This document shows, piece after piece, positions 1-7,729 of a stretch of DNA of 8,026 bases. Made by a program: the position numbers and the translations under genes. Origin of the DNA: Bacteroidota bacterium (GTDB lineage Bacteria; Bacteroidota; Ignavibacteria; Ignavibacteriales; Ignavibacteriaceae); contig JAJYOQ010000174.1 of NCBI GenBank assembly GCA_021796135.1, positions 1-8,026 on the forward strand, read 5' to 3'. The notes beneath the pieces are model-generated. The model searched no databases and was not told the DNA's origin. It saw nothing but the letters and a program-made list of their open reading frames with translations. The stretch's first letter is position 1. Each line of letters starts with the position of its first letter.

Positions 1-33
1 ATGGATCAGCAATATTTTAAAAATTAACCTTAA

Positions 34-39
34 AAGGAG
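34..39 (+). promoter_or_regulatory. Shine-Dalgarno site of the first gene
   Basis: AAGGAG lies 6 bases before the ATG at 46. It is a near-consensus anti-16S match at good spacing, which supports this start. Many Bacteroidota genes have weak or no such site, so a strong one is worth noting. The second plus-strand gene also has one (AAGGA at 1040-1044). Confidence 0.7.
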
Positions 40-45
40 ACTAAG

Positions 46-939
46 ATGGAAAATAAAAAACTTTTCATTTTTTCAATTCTAATATTTTCTTCATTAACTT
101 TATTATATGCTCAGGACTCTACAAAAGAGGATAGTTGGAGAAAACATTTTAATTGGAAGCATCATAATCTGTGTTTTTGGAGAAATGAATTTAAGGGAAA
201 CCCCACAATCTCTATTGATTATGGTTTCTCAGATTTGAATCAGAACGGACTTAACGGAAATTTTACAAAACCTAACCTATTAGAGGCAAGATTAGGATAT
301 ACGAAACTGAAACTTTCTGAGCATTCCAATGATCTGATTAATTATAATTTTCACTATCTATTAGTTAGTGACATTTCAACAAAATTATCTGGCAATTCAA
401 CCGGCGGAAATAGTTATAATACAGACTTATGGCGAGCAGGTTTTGGCTGGGCATCCGGATACGGATATAAGATTAATGATTCCTTTAATATAATTCCCTA
501 TTACGATTATGCAGTAGACTGGTCCCAGTTAAATATGAATAGCACCTTAACTGATATGAATGATAAAAGAATAACTGATCTTTACAATAATAGTATTCGA
601 TTTGGAACAAGTACCGAAGCGGGAATTAAAATTAATTTAACTCCCAATATTCAAATAGGGGCAGGTTATGAACGTTCAATAATATTTCCTCGTCATATAT
701 TTTGGAAATGGGCAGGCAGTGTTGTCATTGAAGCAGCCGGACAAGGTGCTGTTAATAATTTTGTAGAACATATAATGGATGTTTCTCCGCTATCAGTGCC
801 AATTGTTAATTTTGTATTGAAGAATGCTGTTTCTTATGCTATGTATGAGCTGCGTAAAGATAAAATGAATTGGCCGTTTGATTCTGCTGCACCTTTAACT
901 TATGATCAATTTAGAGCCGGAATAACTATCATTTTCTAA
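46..939 (+). CDS. Hypothetical secreted protein, probable outer-membrane beta-barrel
   Basis: I do not recognise this 297-residue protein as a named family. Residues 1-22 form a clear Sec signal peptide: a short basic N-terminus, a hydrophobic core rich in Ile, Phe and Leu, and a likely cut after LYA before Gln23. The mature part has many alternating hydrophobic/polar segments rich in Tyr, Gly and Trp that look like amphipathic beta-strands (around residues 52-61, 78-90, 99-110, 128-142, 147-162, 183-197 and 201-213). The chain ends in a strand closing with Phe297, the usual C-terminal aromatic signature of outer-membrane barrels. Residues about 222-268 break this pattern: they are Ala/Val-rich, look helical, and have no strand periodicity. 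The start is supported by a strong ribosome-binding site 6 bases upstream. The next gene follows on the same strand after 111 bases, so co-transcription is possible but unproven. Location in the outer membrane is inference; a periplasmic protein remains possible. Confidence 0.8.
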   Translation: MENKKLFIFSILIFSSLTLLYAQDSTKEDSWRKHFNWKHHNLCFWRNEFKGNPTISIDYGFSDLNQNGLNGNFTKPNLLEARLGYTKLKLSEHSNDLINYNFHYLLVSDISTKLSGNSTGGNSYNTDLWRAGFGWASGYGYKINDSFNIIPYYDYAVDWSQLNMNSTLTDMNDKRITDLYNNSIRFGTSTEAGIKINLTPNIQIGAGYERSIIFPRHIFWKWAGSVVIEAAGQGAVNNFVEHIMDVSPLSVPIVNFVLKNAVSYAMYELRKDKMNWPFDSAAPLTYDQFRAGITIIF

Positions 940-943
940 AATG

Positions 944-965
944 AAAGGAAATTATATCCTTTTTT
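944..965 (+). terminator. Possible weak intrinsic terminator after the first gene
   Basis: AAAGGA (944-949) can pair with TCCTTT (957-962) around a 7-base loop, followed by further T residues. The stem is only 6 bp with two G-C pairs, so termination would be weak. A competing fold pairs GGAAATTA (947-954) with TAATTTCC (974-981). The rest of the 111-base gap shows no clear promoter. Confidence 0.3.
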
Positions 966-1050
966 ATTCTAATTAATTTCCCTTATTTAGCTTTAGAATT
1001 ATTTTAAATCTTAGATTCATTCCGGAAAGAATTATTAGTAAGGAATTAAT

Positions 1051-2247
1051 ATGAGCCGAAAAATTACCGCTTCAATTATCTTTATACTGATTTTATTCAA
1101 TACTGAATTATTTTCACAATGGTCTCAAACTCCTTTAATAAATGCTTACGTATGGTCATTTGCTGCAAAGGATACGGAAATATTTGCGGGAAGCGGCGGC
1201 GGCGGTATTTTTCTAACTACTAATAACGGTACTAGCTGGAGTAAAGTCGATACGGGTCTTTCTAATCTTGGCATTTCTTCTTTAATAATTAACGGTGAAA
1301 ATATTTTTGCAGGCACTTATGGAGGCGGCGTTTTCTTATCAACAAATAACGGTAAAACCTGGACAGCGACAGCTTTGGACAGCCAATATGTCTGGTCTTT
1401 AGCATTGAGCGGCTCAAATATATTTGCAGGAACGCAAAAAGGTATATATTTATCCAGTGATAATGGAAGCAGTTGGAATCAAATAAATTCCGGATTGACT
1501 AGTCTTGTGGTAAACTCAATAATAACCAGCGGCGGAAATATTTTTGCAGGAACTACCGGCGGAGTTTTCCTTTCAACAAATAACGGAACTAATTGGACTT
1601 CCGCAGATTCCGGCTTGACTAATAATTATATTTGGTCTTTATCTGCTTATGGCTCAAATATCTACGCAGGAACTGAAGCCGGGATATTTCAAACTAGCAA
1701 CAATGGTTCAAAATGGACAAAATTCGGATTAGATTCCTTGTATACCTATTCTTTTGCTTCAACAGATACAATGCTTTTCGCAGGAACGACTGGTGGTGTT
1801 TTTTATGTAACCAAAAGCGATTCTAATTGGGCTCCGCTTAATAATGGGTTAGGAAGGAATATCGTTACTTCACTCTTAATAGTTGACACAAATTTATTTG
1901 CCGGTACAAATGGAGTTTATCTAATATCATTAAACAAAGTTAATAATGTAACTAGTGTAAAAAATAATTTAATTAATATTCCAAATGAATTCCTGCTCTC
2001 CCAAAATTATCCCAACCCTTTTAATCCAACAACAACAATTAATTATTCGGTTTCTAAAGAAATCTTTGTCAGCATAATAGTTTATGATGCACTTGGCAGA
2101 GAAATAACAACATTAGTGAATGATGAAAAGCCGGCGGGAAATTATAAAACAATATTCGACGGAAGCCATTTAGCTAGTGGAATTTATTTTTATAGGATGG
2201 TGTCAGGTAATTTTTCAGAAGTTAAAAAATTATTGTTATTAAAATAG
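1051..2247 (+). CDS. Secreted beta-propeller-like protein with T9SS type A sorting domain
   Basis: This 398-residue exported protein has a signal peptide (residues 1-22, likely cut after FS before Gln23). Seven tandem units follow, each marked by a (I/L)(F/Y)AG core whose glycine falls at residues 47, 88, 127, 167, 207, 245 and 285, a period of 38-41. Five units continue into an Asp-box-like turn of the form S/T-x-N/D-N-G-x-x-W. Seven such units suggest a seven-bladed propeller of the BNR/sialidase-like or Ycf48-like repeat class; no catalytic residues of a glycosidase are evident. Residues about 311-398 are a T9SS C-terminal sorting domain: NYPNPFNP at 319-326, LGREITTLV, SGIYFYR and the Lys-rich tail. 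By family knowledge this domain directs export through the outer membrane by the PorU/type IX machinery, after which it is removed. The start has AAGGA 6 bases upstream. The ligand is unknown; a surface-binding or adhesion role is inference. Confidence 0.9.
   Translation: MSRKITASIIFILILFNTELFSQWSQTPLINAYVWSFAAKDTEIFAGSGGGGIFLTTNNGTSWSKVDTGLSNLGISSLIINGENIFAGTYGGGVFLSTNNGKTWTATALDSQYVWSLALSGSNIFAGTQKGIYLSSDNGSSWNQINSGLTSLVVNSIITSGGNIFAGTTGGVFLSTNNGTNWTSADSGLTNNYIWSLSAYGSNIYAGTEAGIFQTSNNGSKWTKFGLDSLYTYSFASTDTMLFAGTTGGVFYVTKSDSNWAPLNNGLGRNIVTSLLIVDTNLFAGTNGVYLISLNKVNNVTSVKNNLINIPNEFLLSQNYPNPFNPTTTINYSVSKEIFVSIIVYDALGREITTLVNDEKPAGNYKTIFDGSHLASGIYFYRMVSGNFSEVKKLLLLK
1120..1932 (+). repeat. Seven tandem repeats coding for propeller blades
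   Basis: In-frame degenerate repeats of about 114-123 bp run through the middle of the secreted-protein gene. Units 2 and 4 are the most alike at DNA level: both carry AATATTTTTGCAGG near 1309 and 1538, followed by a similar GGCGG...TCAACAAATAACGG stretch. The sixth unit lacks the Asn-Asn-Gly turn (it has KSDSNW), and the seventh stops after FAGTNGVYL. This pattern fits duplication followed by drift. Confidence 0.8.
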
Positions 2248-2253
2248 TATTTA

Positions 2254-3396
2254 TTAAATAAATTTTATTTTTAGATGTACTATTTCTGATCTGCTTACTG
2301 TTCTAACCGGCGGACCCCAGGTTCCTGCTCCGCAGGATACATAATATTGTGTATTTCCTTTTTTGAGATATCCGAAGCTGTCTTCATAAATCATTTTGGT
2401 TATATAATTTGCCGGAAACAGTTGACCATAATGCGTATGTCCGGATAACTGCAAGTCAATTCCATTTTTTTCTGCTTCATCTAAACCGAAAGGCGTATGA
2501 TCTAATAATATTAAAGGATAATTCTTATCAACACCGGTTAAAATTTCCTCTAAAGATTTTCTGTGATTGCCGTTAAACTGTTTCATAGCTCTATCGTTCC
2601 TGCCGACGATATAAAAATCGTTATCAATTTTAGCTGCAGTATCCAATAGTACTTTTATCCCGAATTCTTTCATATAATTTATGCATGCATCTCCCCCGTT
2701 AATATATTCATGATTGCCGGTACAGGCATAAACACCGAATTTCGATTTTAATTTAAGCAAAGCCGGTCCGATATTTCTTTTTTCGAGAAGAGAAGCTTTT
2801 TCATCAACCAAATCACCGGCAATAAAAATGATATCAGGATTTAGTTTATTAATTTTCCCGACCATATTCTCAAGAAATTTTTCATCATTTACGGGCGATA
2901 AATGAATATCAGAAACAAGAACGGCATTTAGATCAGAAATAGTACCTGACTTTTTAGGAAGAGTTAGGGGTAATTCTTTAATAATTACATTTCTTGTATT
3001 GATGTACCCGCCTGCAACGACAAGAGTGACAATAATGAAAACTACTAATGCAGTAATATGCTTTGAATGTTCAATATTATTTGTGATAAAAGAAGGGAAA
3101 AAATGAAATTGAAAATTTATTAGTCTAAGTATATCAATAAAGAATACCGAAAGTAAAAAATACACAAAGAATGCGAACCAGAATGATCCAACCCAGACTA
3201 AAATGTCATAAAAATATCCAGGCAAATATGCTGAAAGAAATTTAGATGCTATATAAGAAGTGGAAACGAAAATGAAAATAACCGTGTAGAAAATTCTTAA
3301 GTGGGGATATCCTGAAAGTGCCTGCCATCCCCGCGCAAATATATAATAATTTATCGCCGAATAAATCGAGAAAAAAACCGAGAAGAAAATTGCCAT
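2254..3396 (-). CDS. Membrane-anchored metallophosphoesterase (YkuE-like)
   Basis: The N-terminal third is hydrophobic, with about four membrane segments (near residues 2-20, 35-55, 63-90 and 113-131). A calcineurin-like phosphoesterase domain follows from about residue 155 to the C-terminus. The metal-binding motifs are complete and in order: D-x-H at Asp163/His165, GD at 194-195, GNHE at 227-230, a lone His300 in LLDHTP, and GHTH at 319-322. A dinuclear metal site in an active enzyme is therefore expected. The layout (membrane segments, then the enzyme) matches the YkuE-type branch, whose members are often annotated only as phosphohydrolases; some are reported to act on UDP-diacylglucosamine or other lipid-linked substrates, but the substrate here cannot be read from the sequence. 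The start lies 29 bases after the carB stop, with AGGGA 10 bases upstream (a long spacing). It probably belongs to the carAB transcript, without obvious functional connection. Confidence 0.88.
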   Translation of the reverse strand: MAIFFSVFFSIYSAINYYIFARGWQALSGYPHLRIFYTVIFIFVSTSYIASKFLSAYLPGYFYDILVWVGSFWFAFFVYFLLSVFFIDILRLINFQFHFFPSFITNNIEHSKHITALVVFIIVTLVVAGGYINTRNVIIKELPLTLPKKSGTISDLNAVLVSDIHLSPVNDEKFLENMVGKINKLNPDIIFIAGDLVDEKASLLEKRNIGPALLKLKSKFGVYACTGNHEYINGGDACINYMKEFGIKVLLDTAAKIDNDFYIVGRNDRAMKQFNGNHRKSLEEILTGVDKNYPLILLDHTPFGLDEAEKNGIDLQLSGHTHYGQLFPANYITKMIYEDSFGYLKKGNTQYYVSCGAGTWGPPVRTVSRSEIVHLKIKFI

Positions 3397-3425
3397 AAAC
3401 TATATTTCCCTATTTTTGCATTTAA

Positions 3426-6400
3426 TCAATTATATTCATCCCAGCTTTTAATTTCTAATTGATCTACTTTATATCGAGTAAGAGACTTTACAAATCTTTT
3501 AGCAACCTGAATATTAGTTATAAGATTTACATTCATATCCACAGCTTTTCTTCTGATTAAATAATCGTTATCAAGTTCATCCTTTTCCGCATTCTTGGGA
3601 ATATTAATAACCAGATCAATTTTACCTTCATTCAAATAAGTAATTACATTTGGCTCATCTAATTCAAGAGGCCATGATAATACTTCTGCGGTAATCCCGT
3701 TTTGATTGAAGAATTCAGCAGTACCTTTTGTAGCATAAATTTTTAATCCGAGGTTAAATAATTTTTTACTTTCTTCCAAGAACTCAGCTTTTTCTTTTAA
3801 AGTTCCGGTTGAAAGCATAACAGCTTTTTTAGGAATTCTAAAACCAGTAGAAATAAAGCTTTTCAAAAAAGCTTCATTAAAATCATCACCCAGACAAGCT
3901 ACTTCTCCTGTAGAAGCCATTTCAACGCCAAGAACAGGGTCAGATCCTTTTAGTCTGGTAAAAGAGAATTGCGGAGCTTTAACTCCCACATAATCAACAT
4001 CAAAAGATGATTTGTCAATACGGGGAAGTTTTTCACCCATTATTAACTTTGTAGCTATATCTATAAAGTTAATTTTCAAAACTTTTGAAACAAATGGAAA
4101 GCTTCTTGATGCACGTAAATTACATTCAATAACTTTCACCTCATTATCTTTAGCAATAAATTGGATATTAAAGGGACCAGTAATTTGCAATTCCTTAGCA
4201 ATAGCTTTAGTAACCATTTTAACACGTCGCATAGTTTCAAGGTAAGTTCTTTGCGGAGGAAGTACAATGGTAGCATCTCCGGAATGTACCCCTGCATTTT
4301 CAACATGTTCTGAAATTGCATAGCAATATAGCTTCCCGTTATCGGCAACAGCATCGACTTCAATTTCTCTTGCTTCGGTAATAAATTTGCTTATGACTAC
4401 AGGATGTTCTTTGCTAATGCTTGCAGCTTTATCCAGATATTCTTCGAGTTCAATATCGGACAATACAATACTCATAGCAGCACCGCTCAAAACATAACTT
4501 GGACGAATAAGCACAGGATAACCGACCTTTTTAGCAAATTCCTTAGCTTCACTTAAGCTTGTGAGTTCTTCCCAGCCGGGCTGATCAATTTCAAGCCGGT
4601 CAAGAATCTGCGAAAACTTATGTCGATCTTCGGCATTATCGATTTGAGCAGGAGAAGTGCCGAGCACTTTAATTCCGGCTTCGTGCAATTTCAATGCAAG
4701 GTTATTCGGTATTTGACCGCCCATTGAGATAATAACACCTTCAGGATTTTCTTTATCGTAAATATCAAGTACCCGTTCAAAAGTCAATTGTTCAAAATAA
4801 AGTTTATCACAAATATCATAATCAGTGCTTACCGTTTCCGGGTTGCAGTTAATCATTATAGTTTTATAATCAAGTTTATTGCAGGTAAGAACAGCATTAA
4901 CGCAGCACCAATCAAACTCAACCGAGGAGCCGATTCGATAAGCTCCGCTGCCTAGCACAACAATCTGGTTTTTATCACCAAACTTTATGTCATCTTCCTT
5001 GCCGTGATATGTAAGATATAGATAATTAGTTTGAGCAGGATATTCTGCCGCAAGAGTATCTATTTGTTTGACAACCGGAATAACATCCAATGACTTGCGA
5101 TATTTTCTCACTTCTAATTCTTTTGAACCGGCAAGTTGAGCAATCTGCAAATCGCTAAATCCGTTTTGTTTAGCTTCCTGCATAAGCTCCTTAGAAATAT
5201 TATTCAGTCCCATTCCTTTTAACTTTAATTCCGTATCAATAATATTTTTCATTTTGTAAATGAACCAGGGAGTGATTTTAGAAAGCTCATGAATTTTTTC
5301 AACTGAATAACCGACCTGCAGAGCTTTTGCGATTGCATAAATTCTTTTGTCCGTCGGTCTGGAAAGTTCATCATCGAGATCGGTGAATAATAAATCATTC
5401 CCGATAAATCCCTTCATACCTATATCAAGCATTCTAATTGCTTTTTGAAGCACTTCTTCAAAGCTTCTTCCGAGGGACATAACCTCACCGACGGATTTCA
5501 TTTCAGAACCAAGCTGAGTGCTGACCTGTCGAAATTTTTGCAAATCCCATCTTGGAAATTTAAGTGCGACGTAATCAAGTGCAGGTTCGAACATTGCAGA
5601 AGTTTCACGTGTAATAATATTTTCAACTTCGTTGAGAGCATATCCAAGAGCAAGTTTCGCTGCAATAAAAGCAAGCGGATAACCTGTAGCTTTTGAAGCA
5701 AGAGCCGAGCTTCGGCTTAGTCTTGCGTTGACTTCAATAATTCGATAATCGTCCGATTTTGGATCAAGTGCATACTGAATATTACATTCTCCGATGATGC
5801 CCAGATGGCGAATTAATTTTATACCGATAGACCTCAGTTTGAAATTTTCATGTGCGGATAAAGTTTGAACAGGAGCAATTACAATGCTATCGCCCGTATG
5901 AATTCCCATCGGATCGATATTTTCCATTGAGCAAATTGTAATACAATTATTGAATTTATCCCTGACAATTTCGTACTCAACTTCTTTCCATCCATAAAGT
6001 GATTCTTCAATTAGAATTTGCTTTGTAAATGAGAAAGCACGCTGAGCTTTTTCCTGAAGTTCTTCTTTATTATTCACTATTCCGGAACCGAGTCCTCCCA
6101 GAGCATAAGCAATACGAACCATAACCGGAAAGCCAATTTCCTGCGCTGCTTTAATTGCTTCCTCAACATTAGCTGCAGTTTTACTCACAGCAACTTTCAA
6201 TCCAATTTCAGATACTTTATTTCCAAAAAGAAGCCGGTCTTCGGTAGCTTCAATAGCTTCTACGGGAGTTCCCAAAACTTTTACCCCATATTTTGCAAGA
6301 GTGCCGTTTTCATAAAGTTCAACCCCGACATTAAGAGCTGTTTGACCGCCGAACTGAAGTAGAATGCTATCAGGTTCTTCCTTCTGAATTATTTTTTCTA

Positions 6401-6620
6401 CAAACTCTGCTTTGATAGGGAGGAAATAAACTTTATCGGCAAAATTTTCGGAAGTTTGGATTGTAGCAATATTTGGATTAACAAGGACAGTAATTATTCC
6501 GTCTTCTTTCAATGCTTTAATCGCCTGACTGCCGGAATAGTCAAATTCTCCGGCTTGTCCTATTTGCAAAGCGCCTGAACCGAGGATCAAAACTTTTTTA
6601 GGTTTACCGCGTTTAATCAT
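3426..6620 (-). CDS. carB: Carbamoyl-phosphate synthase large subunit
   Basis: This 1064-residue protein is close to the usual length of about 1070. CarB makes carbamoyl phosphate from bicarbonate, ammonia and two ATP. The first ATP-grasp half (about 1-400, carboxyphosphate synthesis) has GQAGEFDYSGSQ near 21-32, Arg129, Arg169 and metal ligands Gln282, Glu296 and Asn298. A linking/oligomerisation region follows (about 400-550). The second half (about 552-935, carbamate phosphorylation) has the parallel set, with Gln820, Glu832 and Asn834. Both active sites therefore look intact. Residues about 936-1064 form the MGS-fold allosteric domain. Many signatures match animal CPS1/CAD rather than E. 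coli, including FGGQTALN, ALGGLGSG, PRWDLQKF, KQIDTLAAEYPAQTNYLY, VGGQ-like MGGQIPNN and FPFVSK. The start overlaps the carA stop by 4 bases (ATGA), with GAGG 8 bases before the ATG inside carA, so translational coupling is likely. Confidence 0.98.
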   Translation of the reverse strand: MIKRGKPKKVLILGSGALQIGQAGEFDYSGSQAIKALKEDGIITVLVNPNIATIQTSENFADKVYFLPIKAEFVEKIIQKEEPDSILLQFGGQTALNVGVELYENGTLAKYGVKVLGTPVEAIEATEDRLLFGNKVSEIGLKVAVSKTAANVEEAIKAAQEIGFPVMVRIAYALGGLGSGIVNNKEELQEKAQRAFSFTKQILIEESLYGWKEVEYEIVRDKFNNCITICSMENIDPMGIHTGDSIVIAPVQTLSAHENFKLRSIGIKLIRHLGIIGECNIQYALDPKSDDYRIIEVNARLSRSSALASKATGYPLAFIAAKLALGYALNEVENIITRETSAMFEPALDYVALKFPRWDLQKFRQVSTQLGSEMKSVGEVMSLGRSFEEVLQKAIRMLDIGMKGFIGNDLLFTDLDDELSRPTDKRIYAIAKALQVGYSVEKIHELSKITPWFIYKMKNIIDTELKLKGMGLNNISKELMQEAKQNGFSDLQIAQLAGSKELEVRKYRKSLDVIPVVKQIDTLAAEYPAQTNYLYLTYHGKEDDIKFGDKNQIVVLGSGAYRIGSSVEFDWCCVNAVLTCNKLDYKTIMINCNPETVSTDYDICDKLYFEQLTFERVLDIYDKENPEGVIISMGGQIPNNLALKLHEAGIKVLGTSPAQIDNAEDRHKFSQILDRLEIDQPGWEELTSLSEAKEFAKKVGYPVLIRPSYVLSGAAMSIVLSDIELEEYLDKAASISKEHPVVISKFITEAREIEVDAVADNGKLYCYAISEHVENAGVHSGDATIVLPPQRTYLETMRRVKMVTKAIAKELQITGPFNIQFIAKDNEVKVIECNLRASRSFPFVSKVLKINFIDIATKLIMGEKLPRIDKSSFDVDYVGVKAPQFSFTRLKGSDPVLGVEMASTGEVACLGDDFNEAFLKSFISTGFRIPKKAVMLSTGTLKEKAEFLEESKKLFNLGLKIYATKGTAEFFNQNGITAEVLSWPLELDEPNVITYLNEGKIDLVINIPKNAEKDELDNDYLIRRKAVDMNVNLITNIQVAKRFVKSLTRYKVDQLEIKSWDEYN

Positions 6621-7693
6621 TTTAAAGCCCTCAAAAACATATCAAAAATAAATTCCGTATCATCCGGTCCCGGAGAAGCTTCCGGGTGAAATTGAGCTGC
6701 AAAGAAAGGTTTAGAAATATGGATAATACCTTCGTTAGTACCGTCGTTATCATTAACAAACCATTCGCGCCAGTCTTCCGGTAAAGTTTCCGAATCGACA
6801 GCGTAACCGTGGTTTTGAGAAGTTATATAACAGCGTTTAGTTCCCATTTCATTGCAGGGTTGATTATGACCTCTATGACCGTATTTTAATTTGTAAGTAT
6901 TAGCTCCTGCGGCAAGAGCCATAATCTGGCTTCCGAGACAAACGCCGAGAATAGGAATATTTTTATTCATAACTTTTTTGGTATTTTCAATTGTTGTTTT
7001 GCACATTTTAGGATCACCGGGACCATTAGATATTAATATTCCGTTAGCTTTTTCTTTTGAAAAATCATAGTCATAAGGTACTCTTAAAACAGTAATATCT
7101 CTCTTTAAATAAGCCTGAATAATATTATTCTTGGTACCGCAATCGACAAGAACTATCCTTTTAGAGCCGCGTTTAAATTCAACAGGTTCTTTAACACTTA
7201 CTTCACCTACCAAATCTAATTTATTAACATCCTCAAAATCCATATTTACTTTATCATCGATAATAATTTTGCCGAGCATTGTACCTTTATCGCGAAGTTT
7301 CCTGGTAAGCATGCGGGTATCAATACCGAAAATTCCCGGGATTTTCTGTTCAATCATCCAATCTGACAAAGAGCGTTTAGCATTCCAATGAGAATAATCT
7401 GAAGAGTAATCCGACACAATAATAGCTCTGCAATGAATTTGTTCGGACTCGAAATACTTAAGCAGATTATTTTCTCGTTCATAATCGGGGATACCATAAT
7501 TTCCGATTAAAGGATAGGTAAAAACCAATATTTGTCCGCGATATGAAGGATCAGTCATGGTTTCCGGGTAACCGACCATACCCGTATTAAAGACGACCTC
7601 ACCGTTTGTGTTTTTTTCGAATCCGAAGCTAAAACCCGAGAATTCGGAACCGTCTTCTAATAATAACCTTGCAATTTTTTTCTCTTTATTCAT
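6617..7693 (-). CDS. carA: Carbamoyl-phosphate synthase small subunit (glutaminase)
   Basis: This 358-residue protein is slightly shorter than E. coli CarA (about 380). It hydrolyses glutamine and passes ammonia through a tunnel to CarB. The N-terminal CarA-specific domain (about 1-150) includes FNTGMVGYPETMTDPSY, and the class I glutamine amidotransferase domain runs from about 178 to 356. The triad is complete: Cys252 in GVCLGSQ, His336 and Glu338 in FHPE. The oxyanion segment SNGPGDP is at 222-228 and GHRGHNQP at 272-279. The stretch from GHNQPC through SQNHGYAV, NDGTNEGI and QFHPE is very close to the glutaminase part of animal CAD. A TGA stop in frame sits directly before the ATG (7694-7696), so no upstream start in this frame is possible, and the next Met is residue 39. 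No good Shine-Dalgarno site is visible. An identical copy of the first 11 codons lies in inverted orientation at the window end. Confidence 0.97.
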   Translation of the reverse strand: MNKEKKIARLLLEDGSEFSGFSFGFEKNTNGEVVFNTGMVGYPETMTDPSYRGQILVFTYPLIGNYGIPDYERENNLLKYFESEQIHCRAIIVSDYSSDYSHWNAKRSLSDWMIEQKIPGIFGIDTRMLTRKLRDKGTMLGKIIIDDKVNMDFEDVNKLDLVGEVSVKEPVEFKRGSKRIVLVDCGTKNNIIQAYLKRDITVLRVPYDYDFSKEKANGILISNGPGDPKMCKTTIENTKKVMNKNIPILGVCLGSQIMALAAGANTYKLKYGHRGHNQPCNEMGTKRCYITSQNHGYAVDSETLPEDWREWFVNDNDGTNEGIIHISKPFFAAQFHPEASPGPDDTEFIFDMFLRALK

Positions 7694-7723
7694 TCATAAA
7701 ACTTTCATTATAATCTATTAAAA
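7659..7723. repeat. Left arm of a perfect 65-bp inverted repeat (carA start and upstream)
   Basis: This arm spans the first 35 bases of carA coding sequence (codons 1-11 plus two bases) and the 30 bases upstream of its ATG. Its reverse complement is identical, base for base, to 7962-8026. Similarity stops sharply after 7723, where the two copies diverge completely. Confidence 0.97.
7694..7712 (-). promoter_or_regulatory. Candidate minus-strand -10 box upstream of carA
   Basis: A perfect TATAAT reads on the minus strand at 7712-7707, 13 bases before the carA ATG. A start of transcription about 7 bases further on would give an almost leaderless carA mRNA. At 16-17 bases upstream only a T-run (part of the terminator tail) is available as a -35 element, and no Bacteroidota-type TAnnTTTG is seen. 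The DNA is AT-rich, so chance occurrence is quite possible. The same box is repeated in the right inverted arm. Confidence 0.25.
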
Positions 7724-7729
7724 TCCGGC

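Noticed and set aside
1..27. An ATG at base 1 opening a short frame that ends at TAA 25-27 (MDQQYFKN).
   Set aside because: It could equally be the tail of an upstream gene cut by the window edge. Eight codons with no further support are not enough to call a gene.
4012..4363. Open frames on the plus strand (4012-4245) and in another minus frame (4136-4363) inside carB.
   Set aside because: They lie wholly within the conserved CarB coding sequence, in other frames, and have no domain or start signal of their own.
5445..5701. Two overlapping open frames on opposite strands inside carB (5445-5696 plus, 5498-5701 minus).
   Set aside because: They are shadows of the carB frame, whose protein is strongly conserved across this stretch.
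7131..7391. An 86-codon plus-strand frame opposite carA.
   Set aside because: Its composition, rich in Ser, Leu and Ile, is what the antisense of carA would give. There is no ribosome-binding site or recognisable domain.
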